DNA from: Brachybacterium tyrofermentans
Lineage (GTDB): Bacteria > Actinomycetota > Actinomycetes > Actinomycetales > Dermabacteraceae
Direction: 5' to 3'
DNA: 64,000 bases
NCBI RefSeq assembly: GCF_014897585.1
Contig: NZ_JABUXW010000003.1
Location: forward strand, 181,514-245,513
Below are positions 28,408-38,126 of this stretch, piece by piece. Position 1 is the first letter of the stretch. Every line of letters begins with the position of its first letter. The notes beneath the pieces are model-generated. The model did not search any database and was not told where the DNA came from. It was given only the letters and a program-made list of their open reading frames with translations. The position numbers and the translations under genes were made by a program.

Positions 28408-28502
28408 ATTTCTCCTGTCTCGGTCCGGCCGACAAGAGGGCGCGGACCATTAATTCCTGAGGGTGCTCATTGGTGAGTACTCATCGGATATCCATGGTTC
28501 TT

Positions 28503-28808
28503 CTACCTGTTCCACGTTCGGGTGAAATCGGAGTTCTCGAGGTCCTGGACGAGATGCCCGGTGTCGACGCCGCCCCGGAAGGACCGGGCGAAGCCGCCTC
28601 GCTTCACAGCGAGCTCGAGACATGATGCCTCGGGATGGAGCCACGCACCGCGACCCATGGCCGATCCGGTCGGATCGGGCAGGACTCGCGGGATGACGCC
28701 TCCGGGAGCGGACTCCCGGACCAGACGCACCAGCTGGTCGCGCGGGGCCACCTGATGGCAGCCGACGCACGTGCGCTCGGGACGATGGGGTGCAGAGTGG
28801 GTGACCAC
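28503..28808 (-). CDS. ylxR: YlxR (DUF448) nucleic-acid-binding protein
   Basis: Small RNA-binding-type protein between nusA and infB; family members have been linked to RNase P modulation and transcription control. The signature RTCVGCHQVAPRDQLVRLVR is near residue 12, followed by GRGAWLHPEASCLELAVKRGGFARSFR. It is 101 residues, a little longer than the ~85-95 typical. The start is GTG at 28808 in a GGAGG-rich context; an upstream start is possible. I see no convincing terminator towards infB. Confidence 0.9.
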   Translation of the reverse strand: MVTHSAPHRPERTCVGCHQVAPRDQLVRLVRESAPGGVIPRVLPDPTGSAMGRGAWLHPEASCLELAVKRGGFARSFRGGVDTGHLVQDLENSDFTRTWNR

Positions 28809-28971
28809 GCCTCCACCTCCGTTCCGGACGCTTCCATCGGACCATGATCCAGACCGCGTGCAGTCTGCATCACACCTCGACGAACAGCCTCCCCAGTGTA
28901 GCGGACGCGCCGCGACGGGCGCTCACCCGGGAGGCGTGGGCCACACCTCACTCCGTCAGATCCGTGGCAGC

Positions 28972-30078
28972 TCAGTCCTCGGGGACGGCATCTCCGGCAG
29001 CGGGCGCCCGATCGGCCTGAGCAGGCGCCTCATCCGTCGGGGCGGCGGTGTGGGCCACCGGGACGGACGCGCTCTCCTCCACCGCCTCCTGGGCGGAGGC
29101 GGGGTACGCGTTCGGATCGTCGTCCGGGCGGATGTCGATCTTCCACCCGGTGAGCTTGGCGGCCAGGCGCGCGTTCTGCCCGTCCTTGCCGATGGCGAGC
29201 GAGAACTGCCCGGCGGGCACGACGGCGCGGACCGCACGGCCCACCTCGTCGATGACCGTGACGCTGGAGACCTTCGAGGGCGAGAGCGCGTTGGCGACGA
29301 ACGTGGCGGGGTCCTCGTGGAAGTCGACGATGTCGATCTTCTCGCCGGCCAGCTCGTTCATCACCGAGCGCACGCGAGCCCCCATGGGGCCGATGCAGGC
29401 GCCCTTGGCGTTGATCCCGGGAACCGTCGCATGCACCGCCATCTTGGTGCGGTGACCTGCCTCGCGGGCGAGCCCGGTGATCTCGACGCTGCCGTCGGCC
29501 ACCTCGGGCACCTCGAGCGCGAACAGCCGGCGCACCAGGTTGGGGTGCGAGCGCGAGAGCGTGATCTGGGGGCCCTTCGGTCCCCGTCGGGCCTCGGTGA
29601 CGTAGGCGCGCAGGCGCTTGCCGTGGGAGTAGTCCTCCCCCGGGACCCGCTCGTGCGGGGGCAGCACGGCCTCGACCTCGCCGAGATCGACCAGCACCAT
29701 CCGGGGATCGCGGCCCTGCTGGATGATCCCGGAGACGATGTCATCGGCCCGCTCGGCATACTCGCCGAGCACTGCTTCGTCCTCGAGGTCGCGGATGCGC
29801 TGGAAGATCACCTGTCGCGCCGTCGAGGCGGCGACCCGCCCGAAGTTCTCCGGGGTGTCGTCCCATTCCTCCAGGACGGTCCCGTCCGAGTTGCGCTCGC
29901 GCGCCATCACGGCGACCTGGCCGGTGCGCTCGTCGATGATCACCTCGGAATCCCGCACCGGATGATCGGTGTGCAGGTAGGCGGCGTGCAGAGCGGAACG
30001 GATCGCGTCCAGCAGGACGGGCAGGCGGATGTCCCGCTCCCGTTCGAGGGCCCGCAGGGCACCCATGTCGATGTCCAT
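28972..30078 (-). CDS. nusA: Transcription termination/antitermination protein NusA
   Basis: RNA polymerase-associated factor for pausing, termination and rRNA antitermination. The 368-residue product has an N-terminal RNAP-binding domain, an S1 domain (~130-200), and two KH domains ([39 protein letters not shown]). It lacks the C-terminal acidic repeats of E. coli NusA, as in other actinobacteria, and ends in an Ala/Pro/Glu-rich tail. AGGAGAG precedes the ATG. The rimP stop is one base upstream, so the two are coupled. Confidence 0.97.
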   Translation of the reverse strand: MDIDMGALRALERERDIRLPVLLDAIRSALHAAYLHTDHPVRDSEVIIDERTGQVAVMARERNSDGTVLEEWDDTPENFGRVAASTARQVIFQRIRDLEDEAVLGEYAERADDIVSGIIQQGRDPRMVLVDLGEVEAVLPPHERVPGEDYSHGKRLRAYVTEARRGPKGPQITLSRSHPNLVRRLFALEVPEVADGSVEITGLAREAGHRTKMAVHATVPGINAKGACIGPMGARVRSVMNELAGEKIDIVDFHEDPATFVANALSPSKVSSVTVIDEVGRAVRAVVPAGQFSLAIGKDGQNARLAAKLTGWKIDIRPDDDPNAYPASAQEAVEESASVPVAHTAAPTDEAPAQADRAPAAGDAVPED

Positions 30079-30079
30079 C

Positions 30080-30679
30080 TCAGCTCTCCTTCGATGCGGT
30101 GGGGTCGGCGTCAGCGTCAGCGTCAGCGATCAGCTGCGCAAGATCAGCAGGCGGGTCGAACTCGACCTGCACCTGGGCGGTGGAGACCTCGGCGACCGGG
30201 ATATCCAGCCGCTCGGAGGTGCCCTGGGGCATACGGAGCGGGCGGCCGCGGTCGTCCCGGCCGGGCTCCTGACGCAGGATCAGGACGTCACCGGCGGTCA
30301 CGGCGAGCAGTCGTGCCCGGTACAGCGTGCCGTCGACGGTCAGGGAGAGCAGGCGGCCCCGCGAGCGCCGGAAGTGGCGCACGGCGGTGAGCTCCCGATC
30401 GACCCCGGGGGTGGTGATCTCCAGGACCACCGGGTCGGGGCCCAGCAGGGAGTCGTCGGCGTCGATCAGATCGGAGAGCTCGCGCGAAGCGATCGCGACG
30501 GCGTCCAGATCTGCGCTGCCCAGCTGGTCCTCGGGCAGATCCACGATCAGCCGCACCTCGGGCATCGAGCGGGGGCCTGTCACCACGATCTCTTCGAGCA
30601 CGAGGTCATGGTTGTCCAGGACCTGGGATGCTGCCTCCCGCAGGGCGGTGTGGGCCGTCTGGCCGTCGAGGTCGCTCAT
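30080..30679 (-). CDS. rimP: Ribosome maturation factor RimP
   Basis: 30S assembly factor acting with S12 and S19. The N-terminal domain ([20 protein letters not shown], then LIVDLPEDQ) and the C-terminal SH3-like domain ([24 protein letters not shown]) are seen. Length 199, slightly long. The last residues are an Ala/Asp repeat (ADADADAD) encoded by a short GCGTCA hexamer run. A GGAGGAGG site lies about 11 bases before the ATG. It heads the nusA-ylxR-infB set. Confidence 0.94.
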   Translation of the reverse strand: MSDLDGQTAHTALREAASQVLDNHDLVLEEIVVTGPRSMPEVRLIVDLPEDQLGSADLDAVAIASRELSDLIDADDSLLGPDPVVLEITTPGVDRELTAVRHFRRSRGRLLSLTVDGTLYRARLLAVTAGDVLILRQEPGRDDRGRPLRMPQGTSERLDIPVAEVSTAQVQVEFDPPADLAQLIADADADADPTASKES

Positions 30680-30810
30680 CGCTCGCTCACCTCCTCCTGC
30701 ATATAGGTACCTGTGCCCGCCGGTGACAGATCACCGGCAGGGTCACTCCCAGGATAGTGCGCGCGCGGCGCGGATGCCTCCCGGATGGGCCTCGATGCGA
30801 GAATCCTCCT

Positions 30811-31947
30811 GTGCTCCTTCCCACCGACTCCCCCTCTGCTGCCCGACTTCCCTCGCGGCGCAGGGTCCTGGCGTCGGGCGCCCTGGGCGTCCTCGCCCTC
30901 GCCGGGCTGCCCGGATGCGGACGGATCGCCGTAGGCGGGCCCGAGGCCTACACGCCCCCTCCGCCCGGGATCGATGACCTGTACCGGGCTGATCTGCTCG
31001 ACGTGCTGGACCGCGCGATCGCCGGTGCGGAGGCGCTCGCGGGCTCAGACGGAGACTCGGACTCGGACGACGGGGCGCCCGACCCCTCCGGCGCCACCGC
31101 CGATGGTTCGACGGGCCCCGCGCTGCCCGGCGTGCTGTCGATGCTGGTCGCCGCACTGCCCGCACAGCGTGCGGCCCTGCTGACCGGTGCCGAGGCCGAG
31201 CGCGCGGCGACGGCCGGCTCCGACCCGGCCTCGACGTCTCCTCCCCCGCCCTCCGACGCGCCGACGGACGCAGCAGGGCTCCTCGCGGTGCTGGTGGAGC
31301 TGCGGCTGCTCGCGGCCGATGCGGCACGGCAGGTCTCCGGATCCCTCGCCCGTCCGGTCGTGGCGATCGCGGCGCATTCGGCATGGAGCGCACGACGCCT
31401 CCACGTCGCCGCTGCGGCGGGCGAGGTGGCCCCGTTGCGCCCGGCGGAGGAGATCGTGCCCTCGCGCGAGGTGCCGACGACGGACCCGGCGACGGTGGGC
31501 GCCGAGGTGGACTACCACTCCACGATCGAGCGGGCGCAGCAGGAGGAGTGGTACGTCGGCTACCTCTACGAGGTGCTCGCGGCCCGGACCACGGACGCCG
31601 GCGAGCGCGAGGCGGACCTCGCCCACAGCGACCGCCATCGCGCTCGCGCAGAATCCCTCGCGGCGATCGCGGAGGAGGACGGCGCCCCGGTCGTGCCCCG
31701 TCAGGCCGTCTACGCGCTTCCCGGCGGCACGCTGGACGACCGGATGGCCGCGGAGCTCCCGAGGATGCTCGCCGAGGGCCTGCTGGTGGATCATGCCGCG
31801 CTGGTCGGAGCCGCCCCGTTCGACCGCCGTCCGCTGTCGATCCTCGCCACGATGCAGGAGGGCGAGCTGCTGGCCACCCGCACGGAGGAGATGCCCCCGC
31901 TGCCCGGCCTCGAGATCGAGGACCCCGCGCCGAGCGACGGCGGCTGA
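30811..31947 (+). CDS. DUF4439 (ferritin-like) lipoprotein
   Basis: A 378-residue exported protein. The N-terminus is PSRRRVLASGALGVLALAGLPGCG: a twin-Arg-like basic region, a hydrophobic core and a lipobox Cys near residue 36, so it is probably a lipoprotein. An Asp/Ser/Pro-rich segment follows. The C-terminal part (residues ~230-370: HSTIERAQQEEWYVGYLYEVLAAR ... DRHRARAESL) is the four-helix ferritin-like DUF4439 domain. Function unknown. The GTG at 30811 is used, with no clear ribosome-binding site, so translation may be leaderless or the start misplaced. It is divergent from rimP and convergent with proS. Confidence 0.85.
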   Translation: MLLPTDSPSAARLPSRRRVLASGALGVLALAGLPGCGRIAVGGPEAYTPPPPGIDDLYRADLLDVLDRAIAGAEALAGSDGDSDSDDGAPDPSGATADGSTGPALPGVLSMLVAALPAQRAALLTGAEAERAATAGSDPASTSPPPPSDAPTDAAGLLAVLVELRLLAADAARQVSGSLARPVVAIAAHSAWSARRLHVAAAAGEVAPLRPAEEIVPSREVPTTDPATVGAEVDYHSTIERAQQEEWYVGYLYEVLAARTTDAGEREADLAHSDRHRARAESLAAIAEEDGAPVVPRQAVYALPGGTLDDRMAAELPRMLAEGLLVDHAALVGAAPFDRRPLSILATMQEGELLATRTEEMPPLPGLEIEDPAPSDGG

Positions 31948-31960
31948 GCACCGCTGCCCG

Positions 31961-31989
31961 GGGCCGCCGCCGGCTGGCAGCGGCGGCCC
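31961..31989. terminator. Bidirectional terminator hairpin between DUF4439 gene and proS
   Basis: GGGCCGCCGC (31961-31970) pairs perfectly with GCGGCGGCCC (31980-31989) across a nine-base loop, in the 52-base gap between two convergent stop codons. Confidence 0.75.
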
Positions 31990-31999
31990 TGCTGGGGGC

Positions 32000-33784
32000 T
32001 CAGGCCCCGCGCACCGCCGACACCAGGGCCTCGACGGCCGCCTCGGGGGCGACCTCCTCGATGGATCCCGTCGCGCGGTCCCGGATCTCGACCACGCCGG
32101 TCGCCAGGCCCTTGCCGACCACCACGGAGGTGGGGATGCCCAGCAGCTCGGCGTCCTTGAACTTCACGCCCGGGGAGACCTTGGGGCGGTCGTCGTAGAG
32201 CACCTCGAGGCCGCGGGACTCGAGCTCGATGCCGATCCGCTCGGCCTCCTCGAAGATCTCCGGCGTCTTGCCGGTCGCCATGATGTGCACGTCGGCCGGG
32301 GCGACCTGACGGGGCCACACCAGTCCCTTGTCGTCGTGGTGGAGCTCGGCGATGGCGGCGACGGCGCGGGTCACGCCGATGCCGTAGGAGCCCATCGTGA
32401 CCACGACCGCCTTGCCGTTCACGTCGAGCACCTTGAGGTCGAGCGCCTCGGCGTACTTGCGGCCCAGCTGGAAGATGTGTCCCATCTCCATGCCACGGGT
32501 CAGTCGCATCGGGCCCGAGCCGTCGGGCGCAGGGTCCCCGTCGCGCACCTCGGCGGCCTCGACGGTGCCGTCGGCGGTGAAGTCGCGGCCGAAGACGAGG
32601 TCGTAGACGTGCTTGTCCTTCTCGCCGGCGCCGGCGACCCAGGAGGTGCCGGGGGCGACGCGAGGGTCCACGAGGTAGCGGATCTCCGAGGGAGATTCCA
32701 GGCCCAGGCCCTCCGGGCCGATGTAGCCCTTCGTCAGCACGGGGTGCTTGGCGAAGTCGGCATCGGTGAACGGTGCGGCGACGGCGGGCGCGACTGCGGA
32801 CTCGAGGCGCTTCTCGTCGACCTCGCGGTCGCCGGGCAGCGCGATGACCAGCGGCTCGGTGCTGCCGTCGGGGTAGGTGAGCAGGTAGACGAGGTGCTTG
32901 AGCATCTCGTAGCGGGTCCACTCCCCCGACTCCGTGATGGGGCCCGTGCCGGGGAAGGCCTCGTTGGAGAAGTCCGTGAGCGCGGCGATGGTGCTCGCCC
33001 ACGGGGTGTCCTCGACGTGCATCGCGGGCAGCCCGGCGATGGCGGCCTCGTCCAGGGCCGGCGGGGCGACGGTCGTGACGGCCTCGACGTTGGCGGCGTA
33101 GCCGCCGTCGGAGACCACGAAGGTGTCCTCGCCGACGGGCGTGGGGTGGAGGAACTCCTCGGAGCGGGAGCCGCCCATCGCGCCGGCGTCGGCGCGGCAG
33201 ATCACGGTGGGCAGACCGAGGCGATCGAAGGTGCGCTGGTAGGCGCCGCGCTGCTTCTCGTAGGAGACGTCCAGGCCGGCGTCGTCGATGTCGAAGGAGT
33301 AGGCGTCCTTCATGATGAACTCGCGGGTGCGCAGCAGCCCAGCCCGGGGACGCGCCTCGTCACGGAACTTGGTCTGCACCTGGTAGAGCATCGCCGGGAG
33401 GTCCTTGTACGAGTTGTACAGATCCTTCACCGTGAGGGTGAACGTCTCCTCGTGGGTGGGCGCGAGCAGGTAGTCGTTCTCGCGGCGGTCCTGGAGGCGG
33501 AACACCTGGGGGCCGTACTCCTCCCAGCGCCCGGTGGCCTCGTACGGCTCGCGCGGCTGGAGCGCGGAGAAGACGAGCTCCTGGCCGCCGATGGCGTCCT
33601 GCTCGTCGCGCACGATGGCCTCGACCTTGCGCAGCACCTTCAGCCCGAGCGGCAGCCAGGTGTAGACACCCGGTGCGCTGCGGCGGATGTATCCGGCGCG
33701 CACGAGCAGCTTGTGGCTGGCGACCTCGGCGTCGGCCGGGTCCTCCCGCAGGGTGCGGACGAACGACGACGACAGACGGAGCAT
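32000..33784 (-). CDS. proS: Proline--tRNA ligase (bacterial-type)
   Basis: Class II aminoacyl-tRNA synthetase, 594 residues. Motif 1/2 regions ([43 protein letters not shown]) and the bacterial editing domain inserted at ~220-390 ([18 protein letters not shown] ... [15 protein letters not shown]) show the longer bacterial form. The C-terminal anticodon-binding domain ends the protein. The ATG at 33784 has AAAGG upstream. It is on its own between plus-strand genes. Confidence 0.96.
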   Translation of the reverse strand: MLRLSSSFVRTLREDPADAEVASHKLLVRAGYIRRSAPGVYTWLPLGLKVLRKVEAIVRDEQDAIGGQELVFSALQPREPYEATGRWEEYGPQVFRLQDRRENDYLLAPTHEETFTLTVKDLYNSYKDLPAMLYQVQTKFRDEARPRAGLLRTREFIMKDAYSFDIDDAGLDVSYEKQRGAYQRTFDRLGLPTVICRADAGAMGGSRSEEFLHPTPVGEDTFVVSDGGYAANVEAVTTVAPPALDEAAIAGLPAMHVEDTPWASTIAALTDFSNEAFPGTGPITESGEWTRYEMLKHLVYLLTYPDGSTEPLVIALPGDREVDEKRLESAVAPAVAAPFTDADFAKHPVLTKGYIGPEGLGLESPSEIRYLVDPRVAPGTSWVAGAGEKDKHVYDLVFGRDFTADGTVEAAEVRDGDPAPDGSGPMRLTRGMEMGHIFQLGRKYAEALDLKVLDVNGKAVVVTMGSYGIGVTRAVAAIAELHHDDKGLVWPRQVAPADVHIMATGKTPEIFEEAERIGIELESRGLEVLYDDRPKVSPGVKFKDAELLGIPTSVVVGKGLATGVVEIRDRATGSIEEVAPEAAVEALVSAVRGA

Positions 33785-33895
33785 GGGGCAGGCCTTTCAC
33801 AGCAGGGACTGGGCGCTACCGCCACCGGGGGCGGACGCGGGGTCCATCGTACTGGCCGCCGTGCCGGCAGACGAGCACCGACGTACCCTGGCAGG

Positions 33896-35254
33896 ATGCA
33901 CCCGCGAGCACGAGAGGATCCCGGATCCTCGCACACGTCGCGCCGACAGGCCCTGCGTGCGGCGGGCACCGTCGGCGCCCTCGGCGTCGTGGGAACCGGC
34001 GGGTACCTGACCTATCGCCTCGCCGTCCCCGCCACGGACCCGCGCACCGTCATCTCCCTGTACTCGCAGACCGTCGCCTATGCCGCGAACCAGTCACGCG
34101 TGCTCGTGAGGACCCCCGAGTCGATGTCCGAGCTGCTCCCGGGAACCCGCCTGCACTCGGGCCTCCCCACGTCCTCCCCCGTCCTCCGGCGTGCGCACGA
34201 CTTCTGGGAGGGAACCGCCTCGTGGAGATCACGGGTCGACGAAGCACAGGAAGGGCACGAGATGCGCGCCGTCCTCCGGGACCTCGCGGGATCCGCTCTG
34301 CGCGACCTGTGGGTGCTCGCGGATGATCTGCCCGCCCCGGTCGCCGGCTGGAGCACGAGCTGGCGATACATCTGGCCGCGGGATGCCGCGTTCTGCGCGG
34401 TCGCGCTCGCCCGCGTGGGGCATGTGGACCGCGCGATCGGCGTCCTGACCCATCTGCAGTCGATCCAGGCGGAGGATGGGTGGTTCGAGGCGCGCTATGC
34501 ACCGGGCACAGATCGGGCACCGGATGGCAGGGACCGCCAGTTCGACGGCACCGGTCTGGTGCTGTGGGCTCTCTCCGAGGTCGCGCGGACCGTTCCCGAT
34601 GCCGACCGGCCCCAGCTCCTCGAGGACTTCGCGCCCCTGATCAGCACCACCCGCGATGCGCTGCTCCGGGAGACGCAGGACGGGACCGAAATGCCTCCCG
34701 TCTCCCCCGACTACTGGGAGGTGCGCGAGCGCGCCGTGACGCTCGGCCTCATGGCCAGCGCCCTGGCGGGTCTGCGCGCCGTCGGCGAGCTGACCGGGGA
34801 CGACAAGGACCAGGAGGCCGCCCGCTCGTTCTCCGCGGTGCTGACCGACTCCTTCGGCGCCCATGGCTTCCAGCGCTACCGGCGCCGCGGCGGATCCGAC
34901 TCCGCTCTCGCCGTCCTCGATGCGACCGGATGCCACGGTGTGGCATCGGCCCAGCAGCTGCTGGACCTGCGTCAGGAGCTCGCCCGTCCGGGAGGCGGCA
35001 TCGCCCCGGGGGCGTCCTGGCGCGAGGACGGCGTCAGCTGGACCCCGTCGACGAGCCTGCTCGCCCTCGCCCTCGCCCGGGCCGGAGAGGTCGACGCCGC
35101 GCTCGAGATCCTCGGCTGGCTCGCAGCGCACCGCACCGATGCGGGCTCCCTGCCGGAGAAGGTCCTCTTCGACGGCCGCCCGGCGGCGGTCGCCCCGCTC
35201 GCCTGGACCGCGGCGAACGTGCTGCTCACGCTCGACGCGCTCGCGTCGACGTGA
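33896..35254 (+). CDS. Exported glycoside hydrolase family 15-like protein
   Basis: 452-residue protein with a twin-Arg-type signal (SRRQALRAAGTVGALGVVGTGGYL). The body is an alpha/alpha barrel type: STSWRYIWPRDAAFCAVALARVGH near residue 160, QAEDGWFEARYAPGTDRAPDGR, QFDGTGLVLWALSEVART and PLAWTAANVLLTLDAL near the end. These match the GH15 / glucoamylase-like pattern (YxWPRD is its hallmark). Catalytic glutamates are likely in the central region but I did not assign them. The ATG at 33896 lies only 111 bases from proS, divergent. Substrate unknown. Confidence 0.82.
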   Translation: MHPRAREDPGSSHTSRRQALRAAGTVGALGVVGTGGYLTYRLAVPATDPRTVISLYSQTVAYAANQSRVLVRTPESMSELLPGTRLHSGLPTSSPVLRRAHDFWEGTASWRSRVDEAQEGHEMRAVLRDLAGSALRDLWVLADDLPAPVAGWSTSWRYIWPRDAAFCAVALARVGHVDRAIGVLTHLQSIQAEDGWFEARYAPGTDRAPDGRDRQFDGTGLVLWALSEVARTVPDADRPQLLEDFAPLISTTRDALLRETQDGTEMPPVSPDYWEVRERAVTLGLMASALAGLRAVGELTGDDKDQEAARSFSAVLTDSFGAHGFQRYRRRGGSDSALAVLDATGCHGVASAQQLLDLRQELARPGGGIAPGASWREDGVSWTPSTSLLALALARAGEVDAALEILGWLAAHRTDAGSLPEKVLFDGRPAAVAPLAWTAANVLLTLDALAST

Positions 35255-35283
35255 CCCTGCGAATCTGACGCGGGCCGACCCCG

Positions 35284-35877
35284 TCAGGTCAGGGCGTGGA
35301 GCACCTGAGCTGCAGCGTCCTCCGGCCCCATGGTCGACAGATCCAGCGTGATCGCGTCCTCGGGCGGTGGCAGGACCGGCAGCTCGAGAAGATCGCGCAG
35401 CACCTCGGGGTCGGTGAGCTTGCTGCGCTCCGCGCGCCCCGGCGCGTCGATGCGTGCCAGAAGCGCCTCCGGCGACGCCGTCAGCCAGACCGGCACGAAT
35501 CGGGCTCCGCGACGGCCAGCCAGAGCCCGCAGTCGATCGACATGCGCGGCGTTCCCGGGACCGTCGGGCAGCCAGATCGTGAAGACGTGGCTGAGTCCGG
35601 GCGGGGCCAGATGGGTCGATTCCAGGACGACGTCGAGGACCCGGCCCCGCAGCGCGTCGGTATCGGCCAGCTCGACCCCGAGACCACGGCCCAGGCCCAT
35701 CGGGACGAACACCGCGTTGTTGACCAGGTGGTTGTCGACGACGATCGCGCCCGTCCTGCGCCCGATCTCCGTGGCGACGCTCAACTTGCCGACCGCCGGG
35801 GGCCCGACCAGGAGGATGAGGTGGCCGCCGGGAAGGTCGACGTCGTGTGTTTGGTGCCGCCGATGGTTCTCGCTCAT
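35284..35877 (-). CDS. P-loop kinase-like ATPase
   Basis: 197-residue protein with Walker A GPPAVGKLS near residue 25, followed by TEIGRRTGAIVVDNH. The later RIDAPGRAERSKLTDPEVLRDLLEL helix and the size resemble small-molecule or nucleoside kinases of the AAA_33 type. Substrate cannot be inferred. The stop converges on the GH15-like gene 29 bases away. Start ATG 35877. Confidence 0.75.
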   Translation of the reverse strand: MSENHRRHQTHDVDLPGGHLILLVGPPAVGKLSVATEIGRRTGAIVVDNHLVNNAVFVPMGLGRGLGVELADTDALRGRVLDVVLESTHLAPPGLSHVFTIWLPDGPGNAAHVDRLRALAGRRGARFVPVWLTASPEALLARIDAPGRAERSKLTDPEVLRDLLELPVLPPPEDAITLDLSTMGPEDAAAQVLHALT

Positions 35878-35955
35878 CTGAGCAGGCTAGGCATCCCCGT
35901 CGCTCCACACCACCGGATTTCCCGGTTCCGTACCGGCGCAGAACACTCAGAACAC

Positions 35956-36798
35956 TCAGAACAGGATCGTGGTGAGCTCGCCGATCTGGTGGAATCCGGC
36001 GGCGGCATAGGCGCGGCGGGCCGGTTCGTTGAAGTCGTTGACGTACAGGGTGACCTGCGGAGCGTGGTCTCGGCGCACCTGTCGCACCAGGTCCGCCATG
36101 GCCGCACGGCCCACGCCTCGCCCCCGCTGATCCGGTCGCACCCACACTCCGTGGATCTGGGCGACGGGACCGAACAGGGCGCCGACGTCGGCCTTGAACA
36201 GCACCTCGCCGTCCTCGATGATCACGTAGGTCCGGCCCAGGTGGATCAGGTCATCGATCCTGGTCCGGTAGGAGCGGCCGCCGTCGCCGAGCAGGGGATC
36301 GATGCCGACCTCCTCGCGGAACATCGCCACGGCGGCCGGGAACACCGCTCGCTCCTCGCCCGGCAGCGCCGCCCGCAGCTGCGAAGCACCGGACATGACC
36401 TCATCCTGCGCGCTGAGCAGCGGCTGGCTCCACCGGTACTCGCGCACATCAGGACCCCAGCCCGGCGCGAGGTGCTGCCACATCGCCTCGACCGCGGCGC
36501 GGTCGCCGACCACGGAGCTGGCCCGCCGGTTCCGAGCCGAGAGGAATCTTCCGAACTCTCCCAGGGCGAGACCGGTCGCCGACATCGGAGACAGGTTCAC
36601 GCCGTGCCACAGCAGGCCGTCGGGCCGGGTCTCATCCCCTGCCAGCGAGAACTCCTGCGCCACGGAGGCGCTGCGGCCCACATCGCGCAGACGCGCACCG
36701 GCCAGGGCATTGGTCGCCGGGTCCCTCAGGGCATGCGCGATCGCGACGTCCAGCCCCGCGGGACGAACTGCTCGAACCCGCCCTCCGCGACGGAACAC
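35956..36798 (-). CDS. GNAT acetyltransferase with DUF4081
   Basis: 280 residues: an N-terminal DUF4081 region (FSLAGDETRPDGLLWHG NLSPM) and a C-terminal GNAT fold with the acetyl-CoA signature VRPDQRGRGVGRAAMADLV near residue 220 and VTLYVNDFNEPARRAYAAAGF. It follows ispG directly (6 bases), the same pairing as in mycobacteria and many other actinobacteria. Substrate unknown. Start is a GTG at 36798. Confidence 0.9.
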   Translation of the reverse strand: MFRRGGRVRAVRPAGLDVAIAHALRDPATNALAGARLRDVGRSASVAQEFSLAGDETRPDGLLWHGVNLSPMSATGLALGEFGRFLSARNRRASSVVGDRAAVEAMWQHLAPGWGPDVREYRWSQPLLSAQDEVMSGASQLRAALPGEERAVFPAAVAMFREEVGIDPLLGDGGRSYRTRIDDLIHLGRTYVIIEDGEVLFKADVGALFGPVAQIHGVWVRPDQRGRGVGRAAMADLVRQVRRDHAPQVTLYVNDFNEPARRAYAAAGFHQIGELTTILF

Positions 36799-36804
36799 GC
36801 GCGA

Positions 36805-37959
36805 TCAGCTCACAGAGACCGACGGGGCACCGGGCGCCTCGGCGTCTTCACCCTCCATCTCGGCGGCGATGCGGTTCGCCTCGGCCAGCAGCGTCGGGAC
36901 GATGTCCGACTCGGGCACGGTCTTGATGACCTTGCCCTTGACGAAGATCTGGCCCTTGCCGTTGCCGGAGGCGACACCGAGATCGGCCTCGCGGGCCTCG
37001 CCCGGGCCGTTGACGACGCAGCCCATGACGGCCACACGCAGCGGCACCTCGAGGTGCTTGAGCCCCTCGGTGACCTCGTCGGCGAGCTTGTAGACGTCCA
37101 CCTGGGCGCGGCCGCAGGAGGGGCACGAGACGATGTCGAGCTTGCGATCCTTGAGGTTCAGCGACTGCAGGATCTGGATGCCGACCTTGACCTCCTCGAC
37201 CGGCGGGGCCGACAGCGACACACGGATGGTGTCACCGATGCCCTCGCTCAGCAGGATGCCGAAGGCGACGGAGGACTTGATGGTGCCCTGGAACGCCGGG
37301 CCCGCCTCGGTGACGCCGAGGTGCAGGGGCCAGTCGCCCTCCGCGGAGAGCTGACGGTAGGCCTCGACCATGATCACGGGGTCGTTGTGCTTCACCGAGA
37401 TGCCGAAGTCGTGGAAGTCGTGCTCCTCGAACAGGGACGCCTCCCACTTCGCGGACGCCACGAGGGCCTCGGGGGTGACGCGGTCGCCCGTCATCATCCG
37501 CTGGTCGATGCTGCCGGCGTTGACGCCGATGCGCAGCGCGGTGCCGTGGTCCTTGGCGGCCTGGGCGATGTCCTTGATCTGATCGTCGAAGCGACGGATG
37601 TTGCCCGGGTTCACGCGGACCCCCGCGCAGCCAGCCTCGATCGCGGCGAAGACGTACTTCGGCTGGAAGTGGATGTCGGCGATCACCGGGATCGGGGACT
37701 TCGCCGCGATCGCCGCGAGGGCGTCGGCGTCCTCCTGCCGAGGACAGGCCACGCGCACGATGTCGCAGCCCGCGGCGGTCAGCTCCGCGATCTGCTGGAG
37801 GGTCGCGTTGATGTCATGCGTCGGGGTCGTGGTCATCGACTGCACCGTGATGGGTGCGTCGCCGCCGACGTAGAGATCGCCGAGCTTGACCTTGCGGGTC
37901 GTCCGCCGCGGTGCGAGGACCGGAGGCGGCGTCTTGACGGAGGGGATGCCGAGGCTCAC
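36805..37959 (-). CDS. ispG: (E)-4-hydroxy-3-methylbut-2-enyl-diphosphate synthase (flavodoxin)
   Basis: [4Fe-4S] enzyme converting MEcPP to HMBPP in the non-mevalonate pathway. Residues: [28 protein letters not shown], then the cluster cysteines in [10 protein letters not shown] and [10 protein letters not shown]. The start is likely the GTG at 37959, which has GGAGGGG 8 bases upstream; the GTG at 37968 (three codons earlier) has the same motif only one base away. 384 residues. dxr and the site-2 protease follow in the same cluster, so isoprenoid genes are grouped. Confidence 0.97.
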   Translation of the reverse strand: MSLGIPSVKTPPPVLAPRRTTRKVKLGDLYVGGDAPITVQSMTTTPTHDINATLQQIAELTAAGCDIVRVACPRQEDADALAAIAAKSPIPVIADIHFQPKYVFAAIEAGCAGVRVNPGNIRRFDDQIKDIAQAAKDHGTALRIGVNAGSIDQRMMTGDRVTPEALVASAKWEASLFEEHDFHDFGISVKHNDPVIMVEAYRQLSAEGDWPLHLGVTEAGPAFQGTIKSSVAFGILLSEGIGDTIRVSLSAPPVEEVKVGIQILQSLNLKDRKLDIVSCPSCGRAQVDVYKLADEVTEGLKHLEVPLRVAVMGCVVNGPGEAREADLGVASGNGKGQIFVKGKVIKTVPESDIVPTLLAEANRIAAEMEGEDAEAPGAPSVSVS

Positions 37960-38126
37960 TGAAGTCACCCCTCCATTATGGACTCGTCCCGACGCTCTGG
38001 AGGGTCAGGTGCGACACCTCCACCGCTCCTGCACGCCTGTCGTGGCGCGAGGCACATGGTTTCGGGGCACCGGATACGTTCCCGAGGCGGCATCCGCGAG
38101 GACCGACGTCGGTCAGGGACGCGGCG

